This document shows, piece after piece, positions 21,573 through 33,699 of a stretch of DNA of 64,000 nt. A program made the translations under genes and the position numbers. The stretch is from Pseudisothecium myosuroides (taxonomy: Eukaryota > Streptophyta > Bryopsida > Hypnales > Lembophyllaceae), in assembly GCA_951799445.1 (NCBI GenBank), contig OX637288.1, forward strand, positions 48,995,288-49,059,287. Reading direction: 5' to 3'. How positions within the stretch are numbered: the stretch's first letter is position 1; every line of letters begins with the position of its first letter. Below the pieces are notes generated by a model. That model did no database searches. It was not told the origin of the DNA and saw only the letters and a list, made by a program, of their open reading frames with translations.

Positions 21573-23934
21573 AATTTTTTGCCGCACACAAATGGTTGAA
21601 CAAACTAGATGGTTTAAGAAAACTAGTGAAGGACTAATGTAAAGCTCCTAAGTATATGTATAATGCTAGGTTGTTTGGATGAAGATGAATGGGCAAATGA
21701 GGTGGAGAGTCTTATATGAATTTTTCAGTCCTAAGTTATTGGCCCTTCCTTGCCTCTTGTTTGTCGCCCTTTGAAGTTCACCATCCACCTCTTGTTATTT
21801 GCCATTTTTATGTCTTTCTGTGCTTTTCTTGTTGTTTTATATTGCATTTTAACATTTTGTGTACTTTTAAGCTATTTGCTTTGTCTTTTCTTCATCTAAG
21901 GGTGGACATCAATGGGTAGACGTGGTACCGTTTAGAAAGGACAAGCACAACAGGAAACTTGGATGGATATGCATTTGGAAAAGTTCTATACAATAGATGT
22001 TGGAGTTTGCCAAAATTGGCTAGCACGGATGCCCAATTGTATTTGTTTGCCACAGTCTTGGAGGCTTGATGGTCAAGGAGATAGTGATTTTTAGCACATG
22101 ATAAGTTTGGGACAAATGAAAAGGACAAAAACTTTTCTAGAGCATAAAAGCCTACTTCTTCTATTCTACACCCCATCATGGGTTGCACTTGGCTAAAAAC
22201 TTTAGGAAAATGTCAAATGTGGGAAAGGTGGTTCCTCGCACCGGTTTTAGGCCATCAACAATGGAATTGGTCGCTTGAATTCAAACTTTGAATGCATTGG
22301 AAAAGAACATTACCTCAATCGATGGCAGTACTATCCTATCAGTAAGGCACATCTCACTAAAGTACCACATGTAAGTACTCCATGACCCAAATTTTCAACC
22401 ATTCGTCTAGCTATACTTTAATTTAACTCTCAAACAACACACACAATTAGGATATAGTGCCAATTGCGTTAACCATTAGTTGGACATGCCAACTATCCAA
22501 ATGTCCATTGGTTGGAGAGCCCTCCGTAGGGATGGAGGTGTTGACTATCTCTTTGTCTAGAGAAGACATCGTGGCGTCCACCTCGACAATCCATTGTCTG
22601 TAGGATAAATCCAACATGCACTTTTTACAAAATAAATTCAAATTTTACTACAGATATTGCGGCTAAACAGTTGTCCATCTACCAATGTCCGAGAACTTGT
22701 CCACCTCTAACAATCAATTGTCTATAAGATATATCCAATAGGCATTTTTTTACAAAGGAAATCTAGAATTTATTGCAGATGTTTGTAACTAAATGGTTGT
22801 CCATCCAAAAGCATGACCCAAGAACTTGTCCACCTTTAAATTTGACAATCAATTTTTTGCGTGATAAATCTAATAGGCATTTCTTACAACGTAAATTCAA
22901 AATTTATTGTTGGACGTTGTGGCCAAATAATCGTCCGTCCAAAAATTCATCCTCCATGCTAGATTTGGCCCTAGATGATCCATTTTTAATTCCTACTATA
23001 TAACTAATATAATGTGAAATGCAATTGTAAAAAACTAAATGTAGTGTAAAAATCTCACTCTACAAGAAATTAAAAGTCTTTTGCTTATGATTAGTGAATA
23101 AATAATAATTGTCTAGGAGATAGACATCTCTAATGCAAGATTTGTGCACTAGGATTTTACAACTCCATTTGGATGTCAGGTAACTCTTGTGAACATCTAC
23201 AACAAAGCAAAGCTACTCACGATGCAAAGCATTGTCAAGCTTGAGGCATTGTGGACAACATGCTAATTTAGATAGAATGGAATGAATGCAGTTGGATTGA
23301 GACTTTTGTACCTTGAGGCAAGTCTCAAACCTTGCGTTTGATCATAAGCAATTTGATTGTAGCTATGCGATAAAAGACCATGTTCCTACTAATTTTCATT
23401 TGAAAATCACTATGCCCACATTGACGTGTAATGTAGTGAATCCGAACTTAATGCCTAAATTGAATTATTGTATGTGACTTTTACTTTATGTGACTTATAC
23501 TTTATGTAAGAGAATATTAAATACATAAAGAGAAATAAAGACATGAATGTAACATCCTTAATAATTTCCTTAATGGTCATATATATCTTTTCATCTAGAT
23601 ACTTCATATTTTTTATATTCAAGTTTACAATTTTAATTTGGTTTCATGAGTTTGCTTTAAATTATCAATATGGATAACCAATAAAAAATAGTCACTATTA
23701 AAACTTTTGCAATGCAATGCAATCAATGCAATAAATTGGAAATCAATGCAATATCATTAAAAAATAGTATAATTCTATGGAAAAACAAGTATTTTTGTAT
23801 TTGTGATTTTGTGTGTGACAAGGGTAAAAAAGTGGCAAAAACATATCAAATGCATTGATGTTATAGATTTTGATGATGAATAATATATTCTCAATACATA
23901 GCATGTAGTATTACAGCCAGCTTATCATGTCCTT
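21573..23934. other. Gene-free AT-rich stretch
   Basis: I see no conserved domain, exon pair or RNA gene. Short similar passages recur at about 22555-22640, 22690-22760 and 22820-22900 (GTCCA ... TAGGATAAATCCAA ... GGCATTTTTTACAA), suggesting a diverged tandem duplication. Confidence 0.35.
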
Positions 23935-23936
23935 TT

Positions 23937-24690
23937 TAACCCCTAAAGGCCCAAGGTCTTTTTTCTGCCAAAAACCCATCAAAACTGCCATTTCTGTAGC
24001 AAGGAGTGAAAAAAAATGAAAAATGTTTTTTTTTCACATCTAACCTTGGGATCTTACACCTAACTAGTATGAGAATGTGTGGAAAAAATTTCAGAATTTT
24101 TGACCGCTCAGATTGCAAGATATCTGCATTTAAAGTGGAAAAAACAAGTATTTCAGCACATTGCGGGACTAGATTTTTTGACTTCAAACATTTTTCACTT
24201 AAAATTTTTGCACTACAGAGTTTTGTGCTTCAAATCTTTATAGTGGAGAATTGAGTTGAGAGTTTAGGGAAAAAAAAATATTCAAAAAAACTTAATTATC
24301 ATTCCTAAAAAATTTATTAAGTAGAAGTAGGTACGAGATAGAAGGAAAATCTAAAACATTAATATATTTTAGATGGAATTAAAATACACTAATCCCAATG
24401 GTGAGATTGTTCTAGCAAGTAAACTAAACCATGAGAATTTTTTATTTTTTTTAAATTGCAAAAATAGCATTTAGAAATGAATCCTACAAGTTATTTTTTT
24501 CAAGAAGATGCTCTAACTACACGAAAAACAAGAATGTCCATAACTTTCTCATAACAAATCCAAATGAAATGAATCAAAGCTTTCCAGATAGACAAAAATA
24601 TAATCTACAAGAAAAAAAATATTAAGAAAAAAAAATCAATTTTTTGCCAAATTTTTCTTGCTGCTCGGACTGCCCAGTTACGAAAAATTG
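23937..24690. mobile_element. TTAA-bounded element, one end missing
   Basis: It begins TTAACCCCTAAAGGCCCAAGG and matches, inverted, most of 34711-35639 (ACTGCCATTTCTGTAGC, CTTACACCTAACTAGTATGAG, GTCCATAACTTTCTC). The similarity stops near 24690 before the other terminal repeat, so this copy is truncated. Confidence 0.6.
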
Positions 24691-25059
24691 GATGAAAAAA
24701 ATTCCTATGTGGCTGCCTGTGCACGCGTGGCGCTTAGGTGGCAACCACATGGCAACCTTTGAGGACCCCGTTGACCCATGTCCTCTTTGATGTCTGCTAA
24801 AATCATGGTGACATCAAGCCATGTTATCTCATATTTTTGATGTTTTTTGCGTATTAACTTTAACGCATAAAAAATGACATCCCCGGTGACGCCCCGTGAC
24901 ACCGTCATGGACGTCAACGTGTCCAAAATCATCAATCAGCAAAAACATGGGTTTCTTCTAAAGCTTTTGAGGTACTATGCACCTGACCGTCTCTCACGAC
25001 GGCAATCAACAGTGACTATTTATTTATTTAATTGGAGATCAATGGAATTGGAGAAGGCG

Positions 25060-25245
25060 GGGGGGGGGATTTTTTTTATTGGTATCAACGGCTCTCGATT
25101 TTTTCAAAATGTGTGCGGTGTGGGGGGGGAGATTGCACTTAATATCAATGGCTTTGGATTTTTTCAAAATGTGTGGGGGGGGGGGAGATTGCACTCGATA
25201 TCAACGGCTTTGAATTTTTTTCAAAAGGTGTGGGGGGATTGCAAG
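25060..25245. repeat. Three imperfect tandem units with G-runs
   Basis: A unit of about 55-65 bp (ATCAACGGCTTTGGATTTTT, then CAAAATGTGTG and a run of 6-12 G, then AGATTGCACT) is present three times in a row. Any open frame across it is low-complexity. Confidence 0.7.
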
Positions 25246-27477
25246 AACAAGACCTACTTGCATCTTTTCAAAGGATAGTTTGTATTTTTTTTAATCTTTG
25301 ATAAATCCTATTCCAAAATCCTCTAGTTAACTTGTTCAAGTAAATCCTCCCAAAATTTTAGAATAAATCCCCCACCAATTGCAAGAGCAATGTACCTAAG
25401 CTCATGCCTAAACTTCAAAAACTAGTTTGTCAAGCCGTTTTTAAAGGTGAAGTATTGTCTTTTAAGAATTTAAGAAAAAAACATGTGTATCCCATAACTT
25501 GTGTGTTTTGGTCAAAAGGTTCAAAAACAGGTTGAAATGATATAGAAAAAAAATTATAAATAAATAAATAATTCATTTAAAAAAATTAGAAGGTGGAAAG
25601 TGGTACTTGATGAAAGAAATAACTAATTGATTTTTACAACCTATAGAAATCTAAAAACATTTAAAAATCTAATAAATTTTTAAACCTATGAAATGTAATG
25701 TTTCCTCAACAAGTTAAATCTATTAAATACCAATTTTTAAACTTTTGAAATCTAAATAATAAGCTAATTCTAAAATTTTGAAATCTACAAATCTTTGAGA
25801 TTAGAATTTCAAAATATACAAATCTAGAAAAAAATACAAAAAATACTTGGTAGTAAATGCTACATAAGCAGTCACATCAAAGAATATGTCAACGAAGTTC
25901 TAACTAGGCTATCAAATGAGAAACAATCTCATTGTCCTTTGCAACTACAATTCCAAGAGCGGCTTGTTTTTAGCAATTGCAAGTCTCCAAATTAGCACCA
26001 ATCGCAAATGTTCCATACAACTAAAAAATAGTTGTTCTTTATAGTCACAAAACCTTCATTTTCTAATAGTGTTCATGTTAGGGTGTTATCATACTATTTG
26101 TGTATGGGCTCGGTGTCTTGTTTCTGCATATGCACAAACACAACTTGTTTGAGTGTAAAGGTTAATTTTTTGGCCTTGTGCCTCTATTTTTTGGGGTCTA
26201 TAATCTTGTGAGTATATTTTTCATTTTTCTATTACAATTGAGCACCTCCCTATTTGTTCTAAATAAAAAATAAAAAATAATTATGATTTTAAATTTCTAA
26301 GAAGACGTACTCAAAGAAATTAAGTAGAAGATCTTATGGTTGGGTTTATTAAAGAATAAACTTAGACAAAGACTTTATCTTTGCTTTGGTTGAAACTAAG
26401 TATTTTGAAGCACTTTTGTGCCTCAAAACACCACAAAACTTTAGAGGTTCAAAATTTGACAACATTATTTAATTCTTCAATTTATCACTAAATATAAGAT
26501 GCCATGGAAATTATGTTTACACTATCATATTTTTCACTATGATTTTAATCTCTTCCAAAATCTTCAGATTATTTGAGTACATTTCAAGATGTCCATGAAT
26601 TTTCTTCACCAATTTTTCCAGAACATCACAAAAATTAATGTCCTGTATTTATCCAAAGAATAATTTATATTCTACAGTATGGCGGTTTGTGAGGAATTTT
26701 CATGAGCTGGAATTTACAAGAAAAAGAAAAGGTTAAATGTGAATTATGAAATTATTAATTAGATAGCTTAGACAGAGCCTGGAGTACGGGCTGCAGAATG
26801 GCAGCACTGCCCAGGATAGGGGCAGCCGAAAATAACTTTCAGTCCTGATTGAATTGCAAAGTTGGGCAAACCAGAGCCGGGCTGGCTGCCTTGTGCCCAA
26901 CGAGGGAAGAAGTTAACTAATGCTAAGGTAACTACACTTAAAATTGCATAGTTAAGCAATTCAGCATGGTTCCCATTATTATATTGGAAAACTTTTTGTG
27001 GGGTCTTGTAGTCCAAAGGGGATTCTAGATTCTCTGAGAATGAATTTTTTGGACACCGTATGAATAAACTATAAATATTCAAAGTGCTGAAAATAGGTAG
27101 TTCTAAAATCGACCCTAAACTATCATGAATAGTGGGAGTACATTTTAAGCAAGAATCTATAGGGGTCAGTTTTAGAAAAGAGTCAAAATTGGGTGTAGTT
27201 ACCTTACTGAATGTTATGTGTGCCCTGAGCCATTGCCACAATATAATAAAATGAAAGTAAAAGTAATTTTCTAATTTTCTAATTTTCTAATTTATAAAAA
27301 CTTTGAAATTCAATATATTTTCTATCATGAGTTGGAATGCCACAAAACATAGTCCATGCCCCCTTCCTCGTAGAGAGCTTTTTTATGGTACCAAGAAAGC
27401 GACCGAGGGACGCACGATTCTGGAGATCTCACTATAACAAACAAAACAAACAAACAAACAACCTAATTTTAGGTATA
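25246..27477. other. AT-rich stretch; one unexplained open frame
   Basis: The only long frame is 26768-27241 on the - strand, 157 residues (TLNIYSLFIRCPKN, VTLALVNFFPRWAQG, ending PGQCCHSAARTPGSV). I recognise no family and see no supporting splice signals. It may be chance or part of an old element. Confidence 0.25.
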
Positions 27478-27560
27478 GATTTCCTCTGTTTCTAAACAAT
27501 ACCAGCAGCTCCTTTGTAAAACACAAAGGAAATACCAATGTTATTTAGAAACAGAGGGAG
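27478..27560. mobile_element. Short Stowaway-like MITE
   Basis: About 83 bp with inward ends GATTTCCTCTGTTTCTAAA and CTCCCTCTGTTTCTAAATAA, flanked by TA on both sides. The CTCCCTC end is the hallmark of Stowaway/mariner-type plant MITEs. Confidence 0.75.
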
Positions 27561-27751
27561 TAACTGACAAGAAAACAAGAAGTCAGAAAACTCTCTGTAA
27601 GGGTTCAAAATTTTAGCGTTTCAAGGTTTAACTCTAGAACTTTGGGCTGGTTACCGCGGAAATCATCTTTTTTGGTATAGTGTAATTCATTTGCTTAAGA
27701 TAATCCAAGAGCATTCATTGGAGGTTAAATCTTTGTGCAAGACTTCACTTT

Positions 27752-28082
27752 TTAATCCCTAAATGCCCAAGTGAAGGCCTTTTTTGAGCTTCTTGGAACT
27801 TGCTCTAAATTGAACAAAAACTTAATGTTTTGATAAGTTTAAAAATAAAAATTGAATTGTAAGTGTACAAATTCAAATAGACACGTAGATATCACATGGA
27901 AAAAAAAATATCAATTATGAATTCAAAGATTATAATGTTTGATCATGAGGGTGTACAAACTAAGAAATAGATTTGAAGTCTTTCAGTTGTCTTTTTACAT
28001 GTCAAATTTAAAATTGAGGTCATAAAAAAATATAAGGTTATAAAGCATAACATGCATAACTCCAATCAATAGGATAATGCGT
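27752..28082. mobile_element. Partial TTAA-bounded element related to 36503-37194
   Basis: It starts TTAATCCCTAAATGCCCAAG. The following GGCCTTTTTTGAGCTTCTTGG and the stretch near 27900-28040 match 36503-37194 in inverted orientation. The second end was not found, perhaps because another MITE (28083-28386) is inserted here. Confidence 0.5.
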
Positions 28083-28386
28083 TCAATTTATATATTACAA
28101 CTGTATGATGCATTTTTAGGTTTAGATTTTTTGTACAAAAACTAAAGTTTATAATGCACATATTGATTCAAGTATTCAGCCAATCCAACAACTTGTTTTT
28201 GTCAATTTCAACAATATCAAATAACTATCAATTTTATAAAATACAGTGTAATTTATAGTGGTCTTGACCTTTATGATAACTAAATTTTTTAGATTGGTTA
28301 AACCAATTATGTGTAGTATAAACTCTAGTCATTGTACAAAAATCTAACCCTAAAAATGCATCACATGGCTCTAATATATAAATTGA
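28083..28386. mobile_element. Inverted-repeat MITE with TCAATTTATATATTA ends
   Basis: The left arm TCAATTTATATATTACAACT, then GATGCATTTTTAGGTTTAGA, is mirrored by the right arm near 28325-28386. About 304 bp; no coding capacity. Confidence 0.6.
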
Positions 28387-28580
28387 TTACATGGTCCTAA
28401 TCAACAAATATTTCAAATGCAAGTGCATTAAGATGCAACCATTGTTCATGTTGCAATTTTATGCTCTCAATTAATTCCAAAAGATATTTAAATATTGTGA
28501 GAACCAACATCATTTGCATGTTTGTGAAATTGTGAATTTTTAAAATTTTGTGAATGTCAACTTCCTTCAATTTTTGTTTA

Positions 28581-28834
28581 CAATGCCCTCTAAAAAGTAA
28601 AATAACCTTTGTGAAGTTTTTGTACAAACAAGAAATTGCTAAACCCTTTAGTTTATTAAATACTGCTAATAATTTTTGAGCAAGCAAGTTACATTCCTCA
28701 AAATATCAGCTTTCTAAATCCAAAAAAATATTCTTCGGGAAAACTTGCTAATTTGAGCTAAGAACTAGAATGTGAAAAGATCAGTATGCAATATAGTTGC
28801 AAGGATTACCTTACTTTCTAGTAAAAAGTCATTG
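28581..28834. mobile_element. Small MITE, CAATGCCCTCTAAAAAGTAA ends
   Basis: The inward ends CAATGCCCTCTAAAAAGTAA and CAATGACTTTTTACTAGAAAG are flanked by TA on both sides. It is related to the foldback element at 14790-15664. Confidence 0.6.
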
Positions 28835-29424
28835 TACAACAGTTTGAAATATTGTATACCAAGTTGCCAAGGCACAAAAAGTATTTTTGAGTTTTGAAAA
28901 AAAATTGACAAAATATAAAGTAATTCTAAATTGTAGCGCACAAGCTAAGTATTAGACATGGCTAACTTTGAAATTATTTTTCTTTCAAATCACAACTAAT
29001 TTTTTGTTTAAACTTCCATAGTACTATGTTATATTTTGCTTACTAAGGTGGAAGCACCCAAAACCGTCAAAATAAGGAATTCAACATACTTGCAGGCACC
29101 ATTTCAAAAAATTAATATTTTTGTGGTGTTAGCAAAGAGAAAATCATGAATTTAAAAAAAAAATAGATTTTCTGGACTTGGCATGTATTTTCTATGAATT
29201 TTCAAAGTTGCAGTCCCCTAGACCACTGGAACCGTCCTGTAAGTGGACCCAAATCTGAATTCTGACAAATTCAGCAATCTAATCATAGTGAAGAGAGGAG
29301 AAAACTTTATGACACATGTCAAAGACCATTCAATGGAAGTCTAGGGACGGTTTAATGTCCATCTAGGAACAAAGATTAGGTACAGGGACGCTTTTGGGTG
29401 TTTCTACCTTATAACTTTCATATA

Positions 29425-29609
29425 CAGTAGAACCTTTCTAAGTTGATCCCCTCTAAGTCGATAAAGCGTTGTCAGGAAGTATTGATTGTTGGTCCCAACT
29501 TAACAATATGAACCACATATGAACATGATGACCCTCTCTAATGTAATAACCTCTCTAACTCAATGTGTTAGACCGGTCCCAACTCTATCAACTTAGAGAG
29601 GTTCTACTG
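29425..29609. mobile_element. pogo/Tigger-like MITE, CAGTAGAACC ends
   Basis: 185 bp with inward ends CAGTAGAACCTTTCTAAGTTG and CAGTAGAACCTCTCTAAGTTG, flanked by TA (TATA on both sides). These ends are of the pogo-type Tc1/mariner class. A reverse-oriented relative lacking both tips lies at about 59300-59468. Confidence 0.8.
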
Positions 29610-29672
29610 TATATGCTTTTGGACTTTGCTTAAGATATGGTTACTTGAAAAAGTTTTATATATCTACTTTGC

Positions 29673-30870
29673 TTAACCCCTCAAGGACTAAGAGGACACA
29701 ATGGTTCCTCTTCAAATTTTCAATGGCAAATTTTGGGTAAGGTAGGAGGTCCATAAAGCGACCATCGAAGCGCTGAACCTGAATCTTGGGGAGGTAAAAC
29801 ATCTTGAAATTTTTTTCAGTAAATTTTCCATGAAAGACAAGAAGAAATGGCATCTGGCCCAAGTTGTTTCATATTTTTTGGAGCTTTGTGGAATTAGTTA
29901 TGAAAAATTGAAGTTGAAAAGCCATAGGGCTCTAAAAGCGACCACCTCATAGGATGTACATCTTTTGTACATTTTGGTAAATTGAAGAAAGCAAAATGTA
30001 CCTCTGTGTCCTGTTCGGTTCAAAATGCCCGGTCGGAGTTTGAGCCTCCTACTTTAGGGTAAAAAATCTCAATATTTTATAAACTAGAGTCTTGAAGAGT
30101 AACAAGTTGACATACTTGTTGCATTTTCCAGTTTTCAAAATATCAATGTGAAACGTATTTAAAAATTTATTCATAAAATTTAGTCTTATAGAAAAAAAGA
30201 GCGAACAAAACTTTTTTACAATGAAAGGAGTAGTGGAGATGGAAAAAACATTTTTTTGAAAATTTCTAATTTTTGGTTTGCACAAATAAATTAGTTTTAG
30301 AAGAAATTATTTTAAAACTGCAATTTAAAAAATACAAGGTTCAATTTGATGTAGTCAGGAATACAAAATAATTAGAATGATTCTAAAGACACTTCAAACA
30401 ATATTCTAATAATATCAATTTTTATATTTCAAAAATTGAAGCGTATATAATTTTTTTTAAATTTTGTAGGATCCAATTTGGTCAGTTTTGGCTTTATATT
30501 CTTCATATTTGAAAATGTGTACGAATTTGAAAGAGGTTTTTATTTCTCATTTTTTAAAATTAAAAAATACAACATTTGCTGTAAATTCAAATACAATGTT
30601 TTTGGAAGGGATAAAAAAGCAATACTCATCTTATAATGTTTCTTCCCCCAAAGCTATGCCTTTTGCCTACAAGTTGATCATCCAAAATTATTATATTCTA
30701 AAAATCTAATGGTCAATAGTTTCCACAGTTAATTTCATGCATAGTAGATACAGTATTCTTTACTTTTATACGATTGAAATTAAAAATTTCAAGCACATCT
30801 ATGTGTAGAAAATGGAACAATTAATTGAAAAACTCTATTGTCAAAAAGTTGTTAGGCCTGGAGGGGTTAA
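29673..30870. mobile_element. TTAA-bounded element with a nested MITE
   Basis: The ends are TTAACCCCTCAAGGACTAA and, inward from the right, TTAACCCCTCCAGGCCTAA. Removing the nested AGGTAGGAGG element (29740-30054) leaves about 880 bp, close to the 930 bp of the full-length copies at 34711 and 57202. Confidence 0.65.
29740..30054. mobile_element. AGGTAGGAGG-ended MITE, copy 3
   Basis: The left end AGGTAGGAGGTCCATAAAGC and the inward right end AAGTAGGAGGCTCAAACTCC are flanked by TA on both sides. 315 bp, nested in the TTAA-bounded element. Confidence 0.7.
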
Positions 30871-31680
30871 GGTATGGATATTTGAATAAAAAATTTCAAA
30901 TCTATATTCATTTTTGTTCTTTACAATACATCAAAATTGTGATTTTATTTTTTGTTTACGTTTTAAATTTTTTGAAACAATTGTATGAAATCTTTTTTAA
31001 AATCTACATATTTAAAACATTTAGAACTTATTGGTTCATATCTTTCTTTACACTTGGGTTTGTTGGATGCAAATTCTATGACTTTCATTAATTTGGTTCT
31101 TTGAAGTAGAACTCATTCAAGATCTTTTTAAAAAAAATTTGGTATAAGAGAAAAGTACCATGGTTGCACAAAGTATTGATTTATAAAATAATCAATCTTT
31201 GGCTTAGCCATTGAAATCTTCCACTTCATTTTAAAAGTTAGAACTCTACACGCTTTTGCTTCCAAATCATGCAACACTATTGCAATGGCTTTAACTAAAA
31301 TGTTGAATTGGTTTGTTGAAAGAGTGAAATTGTCTTTGTTTGGTGTGAATACTAAACTGTGAAAACATCTATCATCTATGTATTTTTGTCTAGGTATTAA
31401 ATATATGTTGATGTAGATAATTATGCTCTTGAAGTCTATGTTGAAAATCACTTGGAAAATTATGTAAATGGGATGAAAGAAAACTTAAGACAATCATTGC
31501 AATGATTTGAATTTGTGGATTAAAACAATCTAATACATGTTTTTTGAGCAAATATACAAGGTTAGTAAACATCTAGTTAATAGTAAGTAAAATAGACGCT
31601 AAGCATCCATTTATTTGTGCAAGATTTGAGATTTTTTGGATTTTTCTATGAAAAATAAGTATAAATCTATTTCCAATTTA
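30871..31680. other. AT-rich stretch, no gene seen
   Basis: Only short Phe/Lys/Ile-rich frames. No domain, splice-supported exon or element ends. Confidence 0.4.
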
Positions 31681-32253
31681 CTCTCTCTATCCCACTAAAC
31701 CCCCCCAAATCAAGCACAATTCTTGTCCCACTAAAAAACTCCATTCTATGATTTTGACCATTGAATAAGCGTTGGCCATGCCGAAGAACCTCGTGGGGGC
31801 AAGTCAAGAGATCAAGGAGTACTTTTCTCCTAAAAAACTTGGCCTTGCTCACATGAGGCACTTTGTACTTGTTGTGCTTCTTTAAACAATAGTGTTGATG
31901 ATGTGTTCAGTGATCACTTTGGCGCTATAAAAATTTGTTCATGAAGTGGATTAGGTTTCTTTCTTGAGGATATTAAGGTTATCATAGATGTTCTTAGAAT
32001 CCCATTGTTGCCACCAACCTTTAAATCATCAAGAATGACGGAGTTGGCGGCATTTATAAATTATATTCAAATATAATACTTTCTGCATGGATTTTTAGGT
32101 GCCTAAATGACGGCGCCTAAGCTAGAGATTTTGCATAGGTCTAAGGAATGGGTTGCTGGTTTTTGAATGCATGAATCAGTGGCACGAAGACTAGAAATAT
32201 AGTTAATTCCTTGTAGAAAAGCTTTTTGGAGGTTTTTAGTAGGACAGAGGGAG
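31681..32253. mobile_element. Stowaway-like element, CTCCCTCTGTCCTAC ends
   Basis: The inward ends CTCTCTCTATCCCACTAAA and CTCCCTCTGTCCTACTAAA are flanked by TA at 31679-31680 and 32254-32255. 573 bp, longer than typical Stowaway MITEs, without coding capacity. A piece near 31810-32060 (KYF-type frames, CTTGAGG) is unexplained. Confidence 0.75.
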
Positions 32254-32832
32254 TAGGAAATTGAAGGCTATAAACTGTGCAAAAACCTCATTAATTTCAA
32301 ATATTAATTCATGTCTTAATTTCACAATATTTATGTATATAATAATCCATATGTATTAATATTAAATATTTCATTGATTTTTGATTTAAAGCAATTAAAA
32401 TATTTTCATTAATGTTTTATATATCAATTTTGAAAATAACTATTTGGGGGATATTTTTTACTCATAATCAGCTTTTCATTTTTCATATTATGGTTGTCAA
32501 TTGGAAAATTTATAATATTTTTTAATCTTCAAAGATTGTCATATTTTTGAATAATTTGTATTCATTTGATGACTCATTGACAATGTACAAAAATAGTGTG
32601 TAAATAAAAAAATATCAAAAACACATATACAAATCAAAATATGATACAAGAAAATGAGTAATATTTTTACATTTTGTTATTTTGAATCATTATGGTTTTG
32701 AGGTATAGTTGGCATATCATCTGCTTGTGGGATGTCTTGATCTTCTACTTGTAGTTGATTATTTGGAATACCTATTTCATATGCAAATTTAAAACTATGT
32801 TTTGCTACAGCATCTTTAAAATTGAGACCTCC

Positions 32833-33699
32833 TCAAAAATTTGTATTGCATCCATTGTAAGATGGACCACCTTGACGATCTCCAATCACCACCGTTCGCA
32901 TTTCAATGTTCCGAAAGCCTTGTTGTAATTCCCTTCTTACTACATCTGATAAATCATCTCCAAATAAATGACACATGTGATAAAGAAAGCTACTATGAGA
33001 TACAACTACAATCCTTGTTTCATGTTGATGTAAAACCATTGTAAAAAAACTCGTGCGCGAACGTATACTTCTTTAGTACTTTCTCGCTTTTTAGATTTCC
33101 ACCATGTATCATCATCAGTTTTAATTAGTGAAAAATCAATTGCTGGAAATTTTGTTTTTAGAAAACTAATAGACCGCCGTTTATCGCATGGATGATTTCC
33201 ATATTGTTCACGACACCACTCATTAGCAATAAAGGGTGGTACTCCTGCAGATGAAATAGCTGCATGCATGGTGAGCAATTTTTGTCCCTTTGTTTCCACA
33301 TTCAATACCTTCAAGCATAAGGGTTGAATGTTGTGCTTCACAACCTAAAAGAGGTCCTCCCCATGCTCCAACTGCTATTTGGAGTGTTCTCCAAAGTGGA
33401 GACACTACAACAAGTTCAACTTGTGGATAAATACGCAAATTTATAACGTGTTCTCGAAGAGCTTCCGCTTGTTGCCATCCCATTTCAGTGAAACATGCAT
33501 CCTCATAATCCCAATTTGTGTAATTTTCTTTATCTAATGTATTTGCAACATTGTGATAGCCTTGACCGTGGCGTACCAAATGCACAATCTTACTCCTATG
33601 CAATGGCAACATTGTTAAAGCAAAAACATTTTTGGTATTAGATTTCTCTGTGGATTCTATTAAGTTTACAACAACAAGAGGAAGTGTTAATGACTCCAT
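32833..33699 (-). pseudogene. Phosphoglycerate mutase-like (histidine phosphatase) retrocopy, frameshifted
   Basis: Three overlapping frames add up to one plant phosphoglycerate mutase-like protein of the histidine phosphatase superfamily. Frame 1 (33699 to about 33310) has LPLHRSKIVHLVRHGQGYHN, the RHG catalytic motif, then MGWQQAEALREHV and ELVVVSPLWRTLQIAVGAWG. Frame 2 (about 33330 to 33035) has NEWCREQYGNHPCDKRRSIS and FPAIDFSLI. Frame 3 (about 33035 to 32833) has RIVVVSHSSFLYHMCHLFGD, holding the second catalytic His. Single-base shifts near 33310-33340 and 33010-33045 break it. No introns are seen where plant relatives generally have several, which suggests retroposition. The start chosen is the Met at 33699. 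It could be a sequencing artefact in a single-exon gene, but two shifts make a pseudogene likelier. Confidence 0.8.

Noticed and set aside
25060..25245. CRISPR-like spaced repeats
   Set aside because: Only three imperfect units without unique spacers, in a eukaryotic genome; this is an ordinary tandem repeat.
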